Positions 41,811 to 50,541 of a stretch of 64,000 nt of DNA are shown here, piece by piece (the stretch's first letter is position 1; each line of letters begins with the position of its first letter). Origin of the DNA: Gp7-AA6 sp036001245 (GTDB taxonomy: Bacteria; Acidobacteriota; Thermoanaerobaculia; UBA5066; Gp7-AA6); contig DASYUL010000061.1 of NCBI GenBank assembly GCA_036001245.1, positions 38,880 through 102,879 of the forward strand, written 5' to 3'. Under the pieces are notes generated by a model. It had not been told where the DNA came from, made no database searches, and was given only the letters and a program-made list of their open reading frames with translations. Made by a program: the position numbers and the translations under genes.

Positions 41811-43736
41811 TCACGGCTCTCGGTCCTCCGGCAGCACGGCGACGAGTCCCAGATCCCGGCGGTCCGGAAGGCCGAACCGCTTCGGCACGAACGATCGGGA
41901 AAGATCGAACTCGAACGCGCGGGCCCGACCGCCCGACCAGAGCGCCAGGTCGACGCGCTCACCTGGCGGGAGCGTCCGACGGAAGAGGGAACGGCCTCCG
42001 CTGGAGACCGTGATCTCGACGGGCCTTCCCTCGGGCGAAGAGTTTGCGAGCGAGAGCTCCTCCGGCGCGCCCGCACGAACCCAGACGGCGAACCTGCGCC
42101 GGGTCCATCGGAACGGGCCGCCCGGGCCCGCCTCCTTCTGGTGAAATCCGATCAGCTTCGAGTATCGGAACGTCTCCTCTGGATCGGCCGTCCGGGAGAC
42201 GGCGAACAGCGCCGCCGCGGCGTACACCGCGAGCAATGCGACCGTCACGCGGGCGACCGTTCTCCCGCGCCGCTCTCCGGTTACCGCCACCTGCGCGGCG
42301 AGCAGGAAGAACAAAAGAGACACCTCGGGCGCGAGCCAGTGCGATCCGACGAGGAACGCGAGGACGAGAGCGAGGAGCGCGGCCGCGGACCCCGAGGCAT
42401 CGGGATCTCCCCGTCGCGTCAGAGCCTGCCCGACGAGCGCCGCCAGGAAAAGGAGCGTCACGGCGAGCCCGACGGCGCCGGTCTCGGCGAGGGCCTGGAG
42501 ATAAGCACTGCCCGGGTTGTCGCGCATGGGAAGGCGGCGCCCCCGCGACTCCACGAGGTCCGGCAGCCTCGACGAGAAGCTCCCGAGACCTCCCCCTTCG
42601 ATCGGCGATTCGGCGAAGAGCCGCACGGCCGCGCGCCAGAGGACCGGGCGCGACGAGGTGCGATCGTCGAGAGAAAGCGCGGATTCGAAGAGCTGACCGA
42701 CGCGCCCGCCGACCGCTCCGGGCGAGCCGCGGAGGAGGAGCACGCCCATGGCGAGGGCGAATCCGGCCAGAACGAGCGCCAGGCGGAAACGCCCGCGGAT
42801 CGACGCGAGCGCGATGACCGCGGCGCTCCCGAGAACGGCCACGAGAAAGCCGCTTCGCGACCCGGAGAGCGCGAGCCCGATCGGGAGCGGCAGGAGCGCG
42901 CCGATTGCCCAGCGCGATCGATCCGGTCGTGAGATCGCGAGGGCGAGAAGAACCACGATACCGGCGCCGCAGAGGAGGCCCAGCGCGTTGGGGTCCGTCG
43001 CGCCGCCAGAGTGCCGGCCCGTCAGCCTCCAGAAGCGCCGCGTCTCTTCGGGAAAGAGGCCGATCACCTGGAGGATCGCCGCGGACGCCGAGAGCGCGAT
43101 TCCGACGAGCGCGGCTTTGAGTGAGGCGGCCCGCGCCGGCTCCCCGGCTCGCCGCAGGAGAAAGAAGAACCCGGCTCCGGCCGCGAGGATCGCGAACGTC
43201 ATCACGCTCTCGCGGATCGCCGCCGCGTCGGAGAGACCTTCGCCGTTGACCACGCGGCCCGAGAGGCCGTGGACCAGAGCCCACAGCGTCCGCGCTCGTA
43301 CGAGCGCGAGGATCGCCGCGAGGGTCCACAACCCGACGAGCGCCCGAGTCGGCCGGTCGAGCCGCGACGGATCGGAGACGCTCTCGAAGTCGTACAGGAA
43401 CCGGAACGTCCAGCCCGCGGCGAGTCCGCCGAAGAGCAGCACGGGCCACGCGACCGGATTGGCCGAGCCGAAGATGCTTGCCAGCAGTCCCGCGACCGGA
43501 AAGGCATAGCCGAAGTCGCGGACCGCGCGGGAAGGGCGAAACACCGCGTCGAGCGCGAGCGCCAGAGAGAGCAGGAGCACGGGAAGCCGGTCGCGGGCGC
43601 CGGGTGGAAAGCCGACCGTGAGCACGACGGCGCTTCCCGCCGCCGCCGCGAGGAAGAGCAGGAATCGGGTGGGCGTGCCCGGCCGCCGCGCCGGCGGTGC
43701 CGCGACGTCGATGACCGGTTCCGCCGCTGCGCTCAA
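41811..43736 (-). CDS. O-antigen ligase/polymerase-like membrane protein (Wzy_C family)
   Basis: 641 aa with about ten to twelve membrane helices. The long extracytoplasmic loop and following segment (SRPVLWRAAVRLFAESPIEG, GLGSFSS, SAYLQALAETGAVGLAV) match the Wzy_C/WaaL pattern; LSGSRSGFLVAVLGSAAV precedes it. A soluble C-terminal domain of about 130 residues follows the last helix (FRWTRRRFAVWVRAG onward), beta-rich and unassigned. The TTG at 43736 overlaps the carB stop (TTGA). Likely transfers or polymerises glycan on a lipid carrier; the partner is unknown. Confidence 0.8.
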   Translation of the reverse strand: MSAAAEPVIDVAAPPARRPGTPTRFLLFLAAAAGSAVVLTVGFPPGARDRLPVLLLSLALALDAVFRPSRAVRDFGYAFPVAGLLASIFGSANPVAWPVLLFGGLAAGWTFRFLYDFESVSDPSRLDRPTRALVGLWTLAAILALVRARTLWALVHGLSGRVVNGEGLSDAAAIRESVMTFAILAAGAGFFFLLRRAGEPARAASLKAALVGIALSASAAILQVIGLFPEETRRFWRLTGRHSGGATDPNALGLLCGAGIVVLLALAISRPDRSRWAIGALLPLPIGLALSGSRSGFLVAVLGSAAVIALASIRGRFRLALVLAGFALAMGVLLLRGSPGAVGGRVGQLFESALSLDDRTSSRPVLWRAAVRLFAESPIEGGGLGSFSSRLPDLVESRGRRLPMRDNPGSAYLQALAETGAVGLAVTLLFLAALVGQALTRRGDPDASGSAAALLALVLAFLVGSHWLAPEVSLLFFLLAAQVAVTGERRGRTVARVTVALLAVYAAAALFAVSRTADPEETFRYSKLIGFHQKEAGPGGPFRWTRRRFAVWVRAGAPEELSLANSSPEGRPVEITVSSGGRSLFRRTLPPGERVDLALWSGGRARAFEFDLSRSFVPKRFGLPDRRDLGLVAVLPEDREP

Positions 43737-46700
43737 GTCCGGTGGTATTCCTGCAGCGAGGCCACGCCGGTCGCCTCGTCGCGCCGGGCGCGGATTCCCT
43801 CGACGGCTGCGGCCGCGGCGGAGAGCGTCGTCAGGCACGGGATCCGGAGCCGCAGCGCCGCGGCGCGGATCGCCGCTTCGTCGTAGTGCGACTCGCTCCC
43901 GAGCGGCGTGTTGATGACGAGCTGGATCTCTCCGGCCTCCATTCGCTCGACCGCGTTCGGGCTGCCTTCGTTGACCTTGAACACGAGCTCCGACCGGATT
44001 CCCGACTGCGCGAGGGCCTCACGGGTTCCCTCCGTCGCGCAGAGGCGGAACCCCAGGTCGGCGAGCTCGCGGGCGATCGGCAGCAACGTCACCTTGTCGT
44101 ACGGATTGACCGTCAGAAACGCCATGCCGCCCTGCGGGAGATGAGTTCCGATCGCCTCGCACGCCTTGGCGAACGCATCGCCGAATCGCGGGGAGATCCC
44201 CATGACCTCGCCGGTCGACTTCATCTCGGGGCCGAGCAGCGTGTCCTCGCCGGGGAACTTGTGGAAGGGGAAGACGGGCGCCTTGATGAAGTAGTCGACC
44301 GGCGGTCGCTCCGCCGGCAGATTGAGCGAGTCGAGCGGGCGGCCCGCCGCGAGGAGAGCCGCCGCGCGCGCCATCGGGACGCCAATTGCCTTGGAGACGA
44401 AGGGCACCGTGCGCGACGCCCGCGGATTGACCTCGAGGACGTAGAGGACTCCGCCCTGCGTTGCGAACTGGATGTTCATGAGCCCTTTGACCTGGAGCGC
44501 TTCGCCGAGGCGGCGCGTCGCCTCGGCCATCTCGAGGAGCTTCTCGGGCGTGACCTTCCACGCCGGCAGCACCGAGAACGAGTCGCCCGAGTGGATGCCC
44601 GCCTTCTCGATGTGCTCCTGGATGCCGCCGATCCACGTCGTCTTCCCGTCGGAGAGCGCGTCCACATCGAACTCGAACGCGTCGTCCAAGAACCGGTCGA
44701 TCAGCACCGGATGCTCGGGGGCCGCCTCGATCGCGTGTGCCATGTACGAGAGCAGGTGGTCGTCGTCGAACACGATGGCCATCGCGCGGCCGCCGAGCAC
44801 GTAGGACGGCCGCACGACGAGCGGATAGCCGATCCGTCGCGCGACCGCAAGTGCCTCGTCGCGCATGCGCGCCTCGCCGTGCGGCGGCGCGGAGAGCCCG
44901 AGCTCGCCCAGGAGCTTTCCGAACCGGCCGCGGTCCTCGGCGAGGTCGATCGACTCGGGCGACGTCCCCCAGATCGGATATCCCGCGGCCTCGAGCGGGC
45001 GCGCGAGCTTCAAGGGCGTCTGACCGCCGAACTGGACGAGCACGCCGTCGGGCCTCTCGTTGTCGAGCACCGCCGAGACGTCCTCGAAAGTCAGCGGCTC
45101 GAAGTAGAGGCGATCGGACGTGTCGTAGTCCGTCGACACCGTTTCCGGGTTGCAGTTGATCATCACGGTCTCGTAACCCGCGTCGGCGAGCGCGTAGCAG
45201 GCGTGCACGCAGCAGTAGTCGAACTCGATCCCCTGTCCGATCCGGTTCGGGCCGCCGCCCAGGATCACGACCTTCGGTTTGTCCGTCCGCAGCGACTCGT
45301 TCTCGTCCTCGTACGTCGAGTAGTAGTACGGCGTGTATGCCTCGAACTCCGCGGCGCACGTGTCGATCGTCTTGTAGACCGGCGCGACGCCGAGCTCTTT
45401 GCGGCGCCGGCGGACCGCCGCCTCCGTGACGATCCCTGCGGCCTTGCCGACCGCCCCCGCGGTCTCGCCGACCGCCCCCGCGGTCCGACCGATCGCCATC
45501 GCGCGAGCGATCGCCGAGTCGGAGAGTCCGAGGCGCTTGCCCCTGCGGAGGTCTTCCCGCGAGATCGAGTCGGTCGACTTGCCCGCCAGACAGGTCTCTT
45601 CGCGGACCATCTTGCGGACGACGTCCAGAAACCACGGATCGATGCGGGTCCGTTCGGCGACTTCGTCCACGCTCATCCCGGCGAGAAACGCGCGGCGCAG
45701 GTGGAAGATCCGCTCCCACGTCGGCACCTCGAGCTTGGCGAGCAGCTCCTCGCGCGGCAGCGGCCCGCGGCCGTCGTCGAGGCCGTCGCGCCCGATCTCG
45801 AGCGAGCGGATCGCCTTGCCGAGCGCCTCCGCGAACGTCCGGCCGATCGCCATCGCTTCGCCGACCGACTTCATCTGGATCGTGAGCGTCGGGTCGGCCT
45901 TGGGGAACTTCTCGAATGCCCACCTCGGGATTTTCACGACCACATAGTCGAGCGACGGCTCGAAGCACGCGGGCGTTTTGCGGGTGATGTCGTTGGGAAT
46001 CTCGTCCAGCGTGTAGCCGACCGCGAGGAGCGCCGCGATCTTCGCGATCGGGAAGCCGGTCGCCTTCGACGCGAGGGCGGAAGACCGTGAGACGCGCGGG
46101 TTCATCTCGATGACGACGCGCCGGCCCGTCTTTGGCTCGACCGCGAACTGGATGTTCGAGCCGCCGGTATCCACGCCGATCTTCCGGATGATCGCCTTCG
46201 CCTCGTTGCGCATCTGCTGGTACTGACGGTCGGAGAGCGTCATCTGCGGCGCGACCGTGATCGAGTCGCCGGTGTGGACGCCCATCGCGTCGAAGTTTTC
46301 GATCGAGCAGACGACGATCACGTTGTCCGCGTGGTCGCGCATGACCTCGAGCTCGAACTCCTTCCATCCCTCGATCGACTCCTCGATCAGGACCTCGTGC
46401 GCGGGCGACTCCGCGAGACCGTGGCGGACGATCGATCGGAATTCCTCGCGCGTCCGCGCGGAGCCGCCACCCGATCCGCCGAGCGTGAACGAGGGGCGAA
46501 CGACGAGCGGCAGGCCGAGCTCGCGTGCGATGCGGTCGGCATCCTCGATGCTCCCGGCGCGCTCCGACCGCGGGACTTCGGCGCCGATTTCGAGCATCGC
46601 CTGCTTGAAGAGATCGCGGTCTTCCGCCAGCCGGACGGCCTGCCGGCTCGCCCCGATCAGCTGGATCGACCACTTGTCCAGAACCCCCGAGTCGGCGACA

Positions 46701-47002
46701 GCCAGCGCGAGGTTCAGCCCCGTCTGGCCCCCGACGGTCGGCAGGATCGCGTCCGGACGCTCCTTCTCGAGAATGCGCTCGAGAAACTCGGGCGTCAGAG
46801 GCTCGATGTAGGTCGCGTCGGCGAGCTCCGGATCGGTCATGATCGTCGCCGGGTTCGAGTTGACCAGAACCACGCGATAGCCCTCGCGCTTCAACGCGCG
46901 GACCGCCTGGGTTCCGGAGTAGTCGAACTCACAGGCCTGCCCGATGACGATCGGGCCCGATCCGATGACGAGGATTTTGTGGATGTCCGTGCGTTTGGGC
47001 AT
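43733..47002 (-). CDS. carB: carbamoyl-phosphate synthase large subunit CarB
   Basis: Makes carbamoyl phosphate from ammonia (supplied by CarA), bicarbonate and two ATP, for pyrimidines and arginine. 1,089 aa, two homologous ATP-grasp halves. KILVIGSGPIVIGQACEFDYSG opens half one; PKVVILGGGPNRIGQGIEFD opens half two; the C-terminal allosteric (MGS-like) domain starts near 940. In the oligomerisation region, residues 505-525 are three tandem seven-residue units (GRTAGAV, GETAGAV, GKAAGIV) not expected in the family. ATG start. carA is 3.5 kb upstream, separated by the YCF48 and lolC/E genes. Confidence 0.96.
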   Translation of the reverse strand: MPKRTDIHKILVIGSGPIVIGQACEFDYSGTQAVRALKREGYRVVLVNSNPATIMTDPELADATYIEPLTPEFLERILEKERPDAILPTVGGQTGLNLALAVADSGVLDKWSIQLIGASRQAVRLAEDRDLFKQAMLEIGAEVPRSERAGSIEDADRIARELGLPLVVRPSFTLGGSGGGSARTREEFRSIVRHGLAESPAHEVLIEESIEGWKEFELEVMRDHADNVIVVCSIENFDAMGVHTGDSITVAPQMTLSDRQYQQMRNEAKAIIRKIGVDTGGSNIQFAVEPKTGRRVVIEMNPRVSRSSALASKATGFPIAKIAALLAVGYTLDEIPNDITRKTPACFEPSLDYVVVKIPRWAFEKFPKADPTLTIQMKSVGEAMAIGRTFAEALGKAIRSLEIGRDGLDDGRGPLPREELLAKLEVPTWERIFHLRRAFLAGMSVDEVAERTRIDPWFLDVVRKMVREETCLAGKSTDSISREDLRRGKRLGLSDSAIARAMAIGRTAGAVGETAGAVGKAAGIVTEAAVRRRRKELGVAPVYKTIDTCAAEFEAYTPYYYSTYEDENESLRTDKPKVVILGGGPNRIGQGIEFDYCCVHACYALADAGYETVMINCNPETVSTDYDTSDRLYFEPLTFEDVSAVLDNERPDGVLVQFGGQTPLKLARPLEAAGYPIWGTSPESIDLAEDRGRFGKLLGELGLSAPPHGEARMRDEALAVARRIGYPLVVRPSYVLGGRAMAIVFDDDHLLSYMAHAIEAAPEHPVLIDRFLDDAFEFDVDALSDGKTTWIGGIQEHIEKAGIHSGDSFSVLPAWKVTPEKLLEMAEATRRLGEALQVKGLMNIQFATQGGVLYVLEVNPRASRTVPFVSKAIGVPMARAAALLAAGRPLDSLNLPAERPPVDYFIKAPVFPFHKFPGEDTLLGPEMKSTGEVMGISPRFGDAFAKACEAIGTHLPQGGMAFLTVNPYDKVTLLPIARELADLGFRLCATEGTREALAQSGIRSELVFKVNEGSPNAVERMEAGEIQLVINTPLGSESHYDEAAIRAAALRLRIPCLTTLSAAAAAVEGIRARRDEATGVASLQEYHRT

Positions 47003-47090
47003 GGAAGGACGCTGCAGTATAAGAAAACGGTCGCGGCGCTACGCGTTGCCGACCAGAGGGAAGTTCCGGAAGGGTTCGAAAGCTGCGACG

Positions 47091-47244
47091 CGGCGCGAGG
47101 AGTCTCCGCGAAGTAACCGAGCGGCGGAGCCTCGCGCCGCGGGAGCGCGAGGGCGGCGAGGGATCAGGCGCTCGGTCGAGGCCGGCCCGCCGAGCCGAGC
47201 GCCGGTGGCGTCATCAGCCAGATCCCGAGCGAGCGAGCGCGACG
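47091..47244. repeat. 154-base intergenic direct repeat, copy 1
   Basis: Begins CGGCGCGAGGAGTCTCC, contains GCCTCGCGCCGCGGGAGCGC and AGGGATCAGGCGCTCGGTCG, then a GCCGAGCGCC arm and GGCGTCATCAGCCAG. Copy 2 is at 49146-49295 with the same order of blocks and, by eye, about four in five bases shared. It ends two bases before the stop codon of a minus-strand gene, as copy 2 does. Confidence 0.75.
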
Positions 47245-47246
47245 AT

Positions 47247-49025
47247 TCACCGCCACCCGTTCACTCGCGAGAGCCGGCCGCTCTTGGAGGTGCACCCCTC
47301 GCGCAGCACCGTGCCCGACTTGCCGAGTGCGATCAGCCGGTCGCCCGCGAACCGCACGCCGAAGAGGTCGTTCTCGGTCCCGGAGTCGCGCAGCGTCCAC
47401 GTGGTCCCGTCCGAGCTCTCCGCTCGCACTCCGTCTTCGCCGACCGCGACGAATCGCGATCCGGTCCAGGCGACCGAAAGAAGCCCCTTCTCGGTGCCGG
47501 CGTTCGACTCCGTCCACGCGGCGCCGTCCGGGCTCGCATAAACGCGACCGTCCAATCCGACGGCGACGAGCCGCAAGCCATCCCAGGTGACGTCGCGCAG
47601 CCCTCCGCCGGTGATACCGAGCGTGCGCGTCCACGTGACGCCGTCTCTGCTCGTGAACGCGAGTCGGGCGTAGTGGCCTCCGACCGCGACCCACTGGGAG
47701 TCGGTCCAGATCACTCGGTGGAGCGCGTTGTGGTAGATGCTGCGCGGCGCGCTCCACGAGATACCGTCGGCACTCGTGAGAACGAGGCCGTCGCTTCCGA
47801 CCGCGACGAAGCTCGAGCCGTTCCATTCGACGTCGTAGATCACGGCCGTCCCGGAGCCCCGCCGCGTCCACGTCGCGCCGTCCTCGCTCGAGAGGATCAT
47901 CCCGTCCTCGCCGACGGCCACGAAACGCCCCGCGCCGAACGCAACCCCGAGGAGCCACTTGCGCGCCTCCGAGATCTGCGGGGACCAGACGACGCCGTCG
48001 TCGCTGGCGAGGATCGTGCCGAGTCCCACGGCCACGTAGCGCGAGCCGTTCCAGGCAACGTCCGCGAGCGAGTTACGGGTTCCTCCGGAGCGCGAGGTCC
48101 AGCTGATGCCGTCCCCGCTCGTGAGCACGGTTCCTTTCGCCCCGACGGCCAGGAACCCGCTGCCGTTTCCGACGACGTCGAAGAGGTCGGAGCGGCTCGG
48201 AGAGGTGCGCTTCTCCCAGTGAACGCCGTCCGGGCTGCCGTAGATCGAGCCGAACTCGCCGACCGCGAGGAATCCCGACCCGGTCCACGTCACCGACTTC
48301 ATGAAGGTGTGAAGCGGGAGAGAGTAGCTCGCAAACCCGATCGCGTCGGGCGTGGAGAGGATGAGCCCAAAATCGGGGAACGACGACCCCACGATCAGGA
48401 AGCGCGATCCATCCCAGGTCACGCCCGCGAGAGCGTCGATGGTCTCGAACGTCACCCGGTTCCAGGCGATCCCGTCGCCGCTCGTCACGATCGAGCCATA
48501 GTCGCCGACCGCGAGAAAGCGCCCGCCGCCCCACGCCACGTCGCGCAGCGGCAGCGTCGCCCCCGACGCGCGCTCCGTCCAGTCGCGTCCGTTCGCGCTC
48601 GTCGCAAGAGCGCCGTCGTCGCCGACCGCAACGAGGAGGTCGCCGTTCCAGGCGATCTTGCGCAGGGTTGCCGCGGCGCCCGCCCGGCGGAACGTCCAGA
48701 GGCGTCCGTCGGCGCTCGTCAGGACCGCGCCGCTCTGCCCGACCGCCACGAACTGCGCGCCGGTCCAGAGGACGTCGAAGAGATCAACCTTGGGATTGGC
48801 GATCTGCGCCGCCCACGCGGCGCCGTCGGCACTCGTGAGAATCGTCCCGGCGCGCCCGACGGCGACGTAGACGCCGCTGCCGTACGCGACGCCGGTCAGC
48901 TGATTGCCGAGCGGCGCAGGATTCGACCACTGCCATTCGCCGCACGTCTGCGCGGAAGCGATTGAGACCGTCGCCAGAGAAAGGAGGACCAGAAGAGTGA
49001 GTGCCTTCACCCGGAACTCCGACAT
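47247..49025 (-). CDS. exported YCF48/BNR-like beta-propeller repeat protein (14 repeats)
   Basis: 592 aa. Signal peptide in residues 1-25 (LTLLVLLSLATVSIASAQ). The rest is 13 full and one partial copy of a unit of about 39-41 residues with consensus L..V.W.G..FVAVG..G.ILTS.DG..W, so one or two seven-bladed propellers are plausible. No catalytic motif is seen; two Cys near the ends (TCGEW and REGCTS) could close the propeller. The fifth unit is degenerate. ATG at 49025 with GAGGTGAAG upstream; an ATG 26 codons earlier is less likely. Flanked by two copies of a 150-base repeat. Photosystem-assembly YCF48 shares the fold, not necessarily the role. Confidence 0.85.
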   Translation of the reverse strand: MSEFRVKALTLLVLLSLATVSIASAQTCGEWQWSNPAPLGNQLTGVAYGSGVYVAVGRAGTILTSADGAAWAAQIANPKVDLFDVLWTGAQFVAVGQSGAVLTSADGRLWTFRRAGAAATLRKIAWNGDLLVAVGDDGALATSANGRDWTERASGATLPLRDVAWGGGRFLAVGDYGSIVTSGDGIAWNRVTFETIDALAGVTWDGSRFLIVGSSFPDFGLILSTPDAIGFASYSLPLHTFMKSVTWTGSGFLAVGEFGSIYGSPDGVHWEKRTSPSRSDLFDVVGNGSGFLAVGAKGTVLTSGDGISWTSRSGGTRNSLADVAWNGSRYVAVGLGTILASDDGVVWSPQISEARKWLLGVAFGAGRFVAVGEDGMILSSEDGATWTRRGSGTAVIYDVEWNGSSFVAVGSDGLVLTSADGISWSAPRSIYHNALHRVIWTDSQWVAVGGHYARLAFTSRDGVTWTRTLGITGGGLRDVTWDGLRLVAVGLDGRVYASPDGAAWTESNAGTEKGLLSVAWTGSRFVAVGEDGVRAESSDGTTWTLRDSGTENDLFGVRFAGDRLIALGKSGTVLREGCTSKSGRLSRVNGWR

Positions 49026-49145
49026 GGCTTCACCTCGAATTGGTTGGGGAACACGCGATCCGCGAAACCGATTATAGACCCGCCGAAGTTTTGCCGATCG
49101 CATCGCGAAGAGTCTCGCAAAGTAACCGACCGCAGACCTCAGTCG

Positions 49146-49295
49146 CGGCGCGAGGAGTCTCCCGAGGTAATCGAGGGAGGAGCCTCGCGCCGCGGGAGCG
49201 CGAGCGCAGCGAGGGATCAGGCGCTCGGTCGAGCCGGGTACGGCGAGCCGAGCGCCGATGGCGTCAGCCAGGTCCCTCGCAAGCGGGCGCGACGG
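49146..49295. repeat. 154-base intergenic direct repeat, copy 2
   Basis: Begins CGGCGCGAGGAGTCTCC, with GCCTCGCGCCGCGGGAGCGC, AGGGATCAGGCGCTCGGTCG, GCCGAGCGCC and GGCGTCAGCCAGGTCCCTCG in the same order as copy 1 (47091-47244). A partial extra copy of its first block (AGAGTCTCGCAAAGTAACCG) lies just to the left at 49109. It ends one base before the lolC/E stop codon. Confidence 0.75.
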
Positions 49296-49296
49296 T

Positions 49297-50541
49297 CTAT
49301 TCGTACCGCAGGGCTTCGGCGATGTCGATCCGGCCCGCGCGCCGGGCAGGGATCCACGACGCGAGAAGGATCACGGCGGCGGAGAAGCCCACGATTGCCG
49401 CGAGGTCGATTGGCCGCACCCGGAAGGGAATGAAGGAGACGAAGTAGATCTCCGCGACTCCGGGCGGAAATCGCAGCAGCCGGAACGTGGTCATGACCCA
49501 GCAGACGAGCGCGCCGAACGCGATTCCCGCAACGACTCCCGCCCCCCCGAGCAGGGCCCCGAGCGTCAGGAAGACGCGCCGGAAAAAGTTCGGCTCGGCG
49601 CCGAGCGCCGTCAGAACGCCGATGTCGCGCTTCTTCTCCTGCACCGTCATCACGAGCGTCGCGACGATGTTGAAGGTCGAGACACCCACGATGAGGCCGA
49701 TCACGAAGAACAGCGTCGTCTGCTGAATGGCGAGCGCCGAAAAGAGGCCGCTGTTCATCGACCGCCAGTCGGTGACCGAGAACTCCTTGCCGGCGGCCGC
49801 AGCGATCGCGCGCGCCGCCGCTTCCGTGTTGCGGATCGTGTCGAGCTTGATCTCGATCACGTTCGCCTGCCCCTCCATTCGCGCGAGCTTCCGAAGGACT
49901 TCTCGATCGAGGAAGACGAGCTCGGAGTCCGACTCGTAGAAGTTGGTGCGGAAGATGCGCGAGACGCGAAACGGGGCGCTGCGCGGCACGAGCGCGGATG
50001 CGCCGCGCGTGTTGTCCGGAACCGAAAGGAGAATCGTGTCGCCCTCGCGGACGTCGAGGAGCCGGGCAAGCTCCACCCCCACGGCGACCCCGGCGGGCGA
50101 TCCGTCGGTTCCGCGGGTGAGCAAGGCCTCCGCTGCCGGCAGATAGACGTCGAGCTTCGAAACCCGCCGCTCGCTCGCCGGATCGATCCCCTTGAGAACG
50201 ACGTCGGTCCCGTCGGGGGTGGCCCTCGAAGACGCGAGCCCCGACTGGTAGATGACCGGCGCCGTCGCTCGAACGCGAGGGAGATTCGCGACCCTTCGCG
50301 CCGCCGCCTCCGGGTCCGCCTCGGCCGCGGACGAGAGCGGAAAGAGGACGACCTCGGCGTTGGCGCCGATCAGGTTCTCCCGGATCTCGCCGCGATACCC
50401 CGAGAGGAGTCCCATCGCGACCACGAGCGCCGCGACGCCCAGACCGATCCCGGCGATCGACAGGACTGACACGGATGAAATCAGACGCGACGAACGAGCC
50501 CGGAGATATGCGAGCGCCACCTCGAGAGGAAGGGACTTCAC
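49297..50541 (-). CDS. ABC transporter permease, LolC/LolE (FtsX) family
   Basis: 414 aa. One N-terminal helix (RLISSVSVLSIAGIGLGVAALVVAM), a large periplasmic MacB-like domain, then three C-terminal helices with FFVIGLIVGVSTFNIVATLVMTVQEKKRDIGVLTALGA, diagnostic of LolC/LolE. Such permeases extract lipoproteins from the inner membrane together with LolD ATPase. No lolD is adjacent; the next gene is the unrelated YCF48 one, so the ATPase must be elsewhere. The GTG at 50541 overlaps the carA stop (GTGA). Several probable lipoproteins in this window would be clients. Confidence 0.88.
   Translation of the reverse strand: MKSLPLEVALAYLRARSSRLISSVSVLSIAGIGLGVAALVVAMGLLSGYRGEIRENLIGANAEVVLFPLSSAAEADPEAAARRVANLPRVRATAPVIYQSGLASSRATPDGTDVVLKGIDPASERRVSKLDVYLPAAEALLTRGTDGSPAGVAVGVELARLLDVREGDTILLSVPDNTRGASALVPRSAPFRVSRIFRTNFYESDSELVFLDREVLRKLARMEGQANVIEIKLDTIRNTEAAARAIAAAAGKEFSVTDWRSMNSGLFSALAIQQTTLFFVIGLIVGVSTFNIVATLVMTVQEKKRDIGVLTALGAEPNFFRRVFLTLGALLGGAGVVAGIAFGALVCWVMTTFRLLRFPPGVAEIYFVSFIPFRVRPIDLAAIVGFSAAVILLASWIPARRAGRIDIAEALRYE

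Noticed and set aside
43742..46090. 782-codon plus-strand frame opposite carB
   Set aside because: Arg/Asp/Glu-rich with no recognisable fold; mirror of carB codon usage.
47091..49295. Insertion sequence or composite transposon around the YCF48 gene
   Set aside because: The flanking copies are direct repeats without a transposase or terminal inverted repeats, and each sits right after a stop codon, which fits a 3'-end element better.
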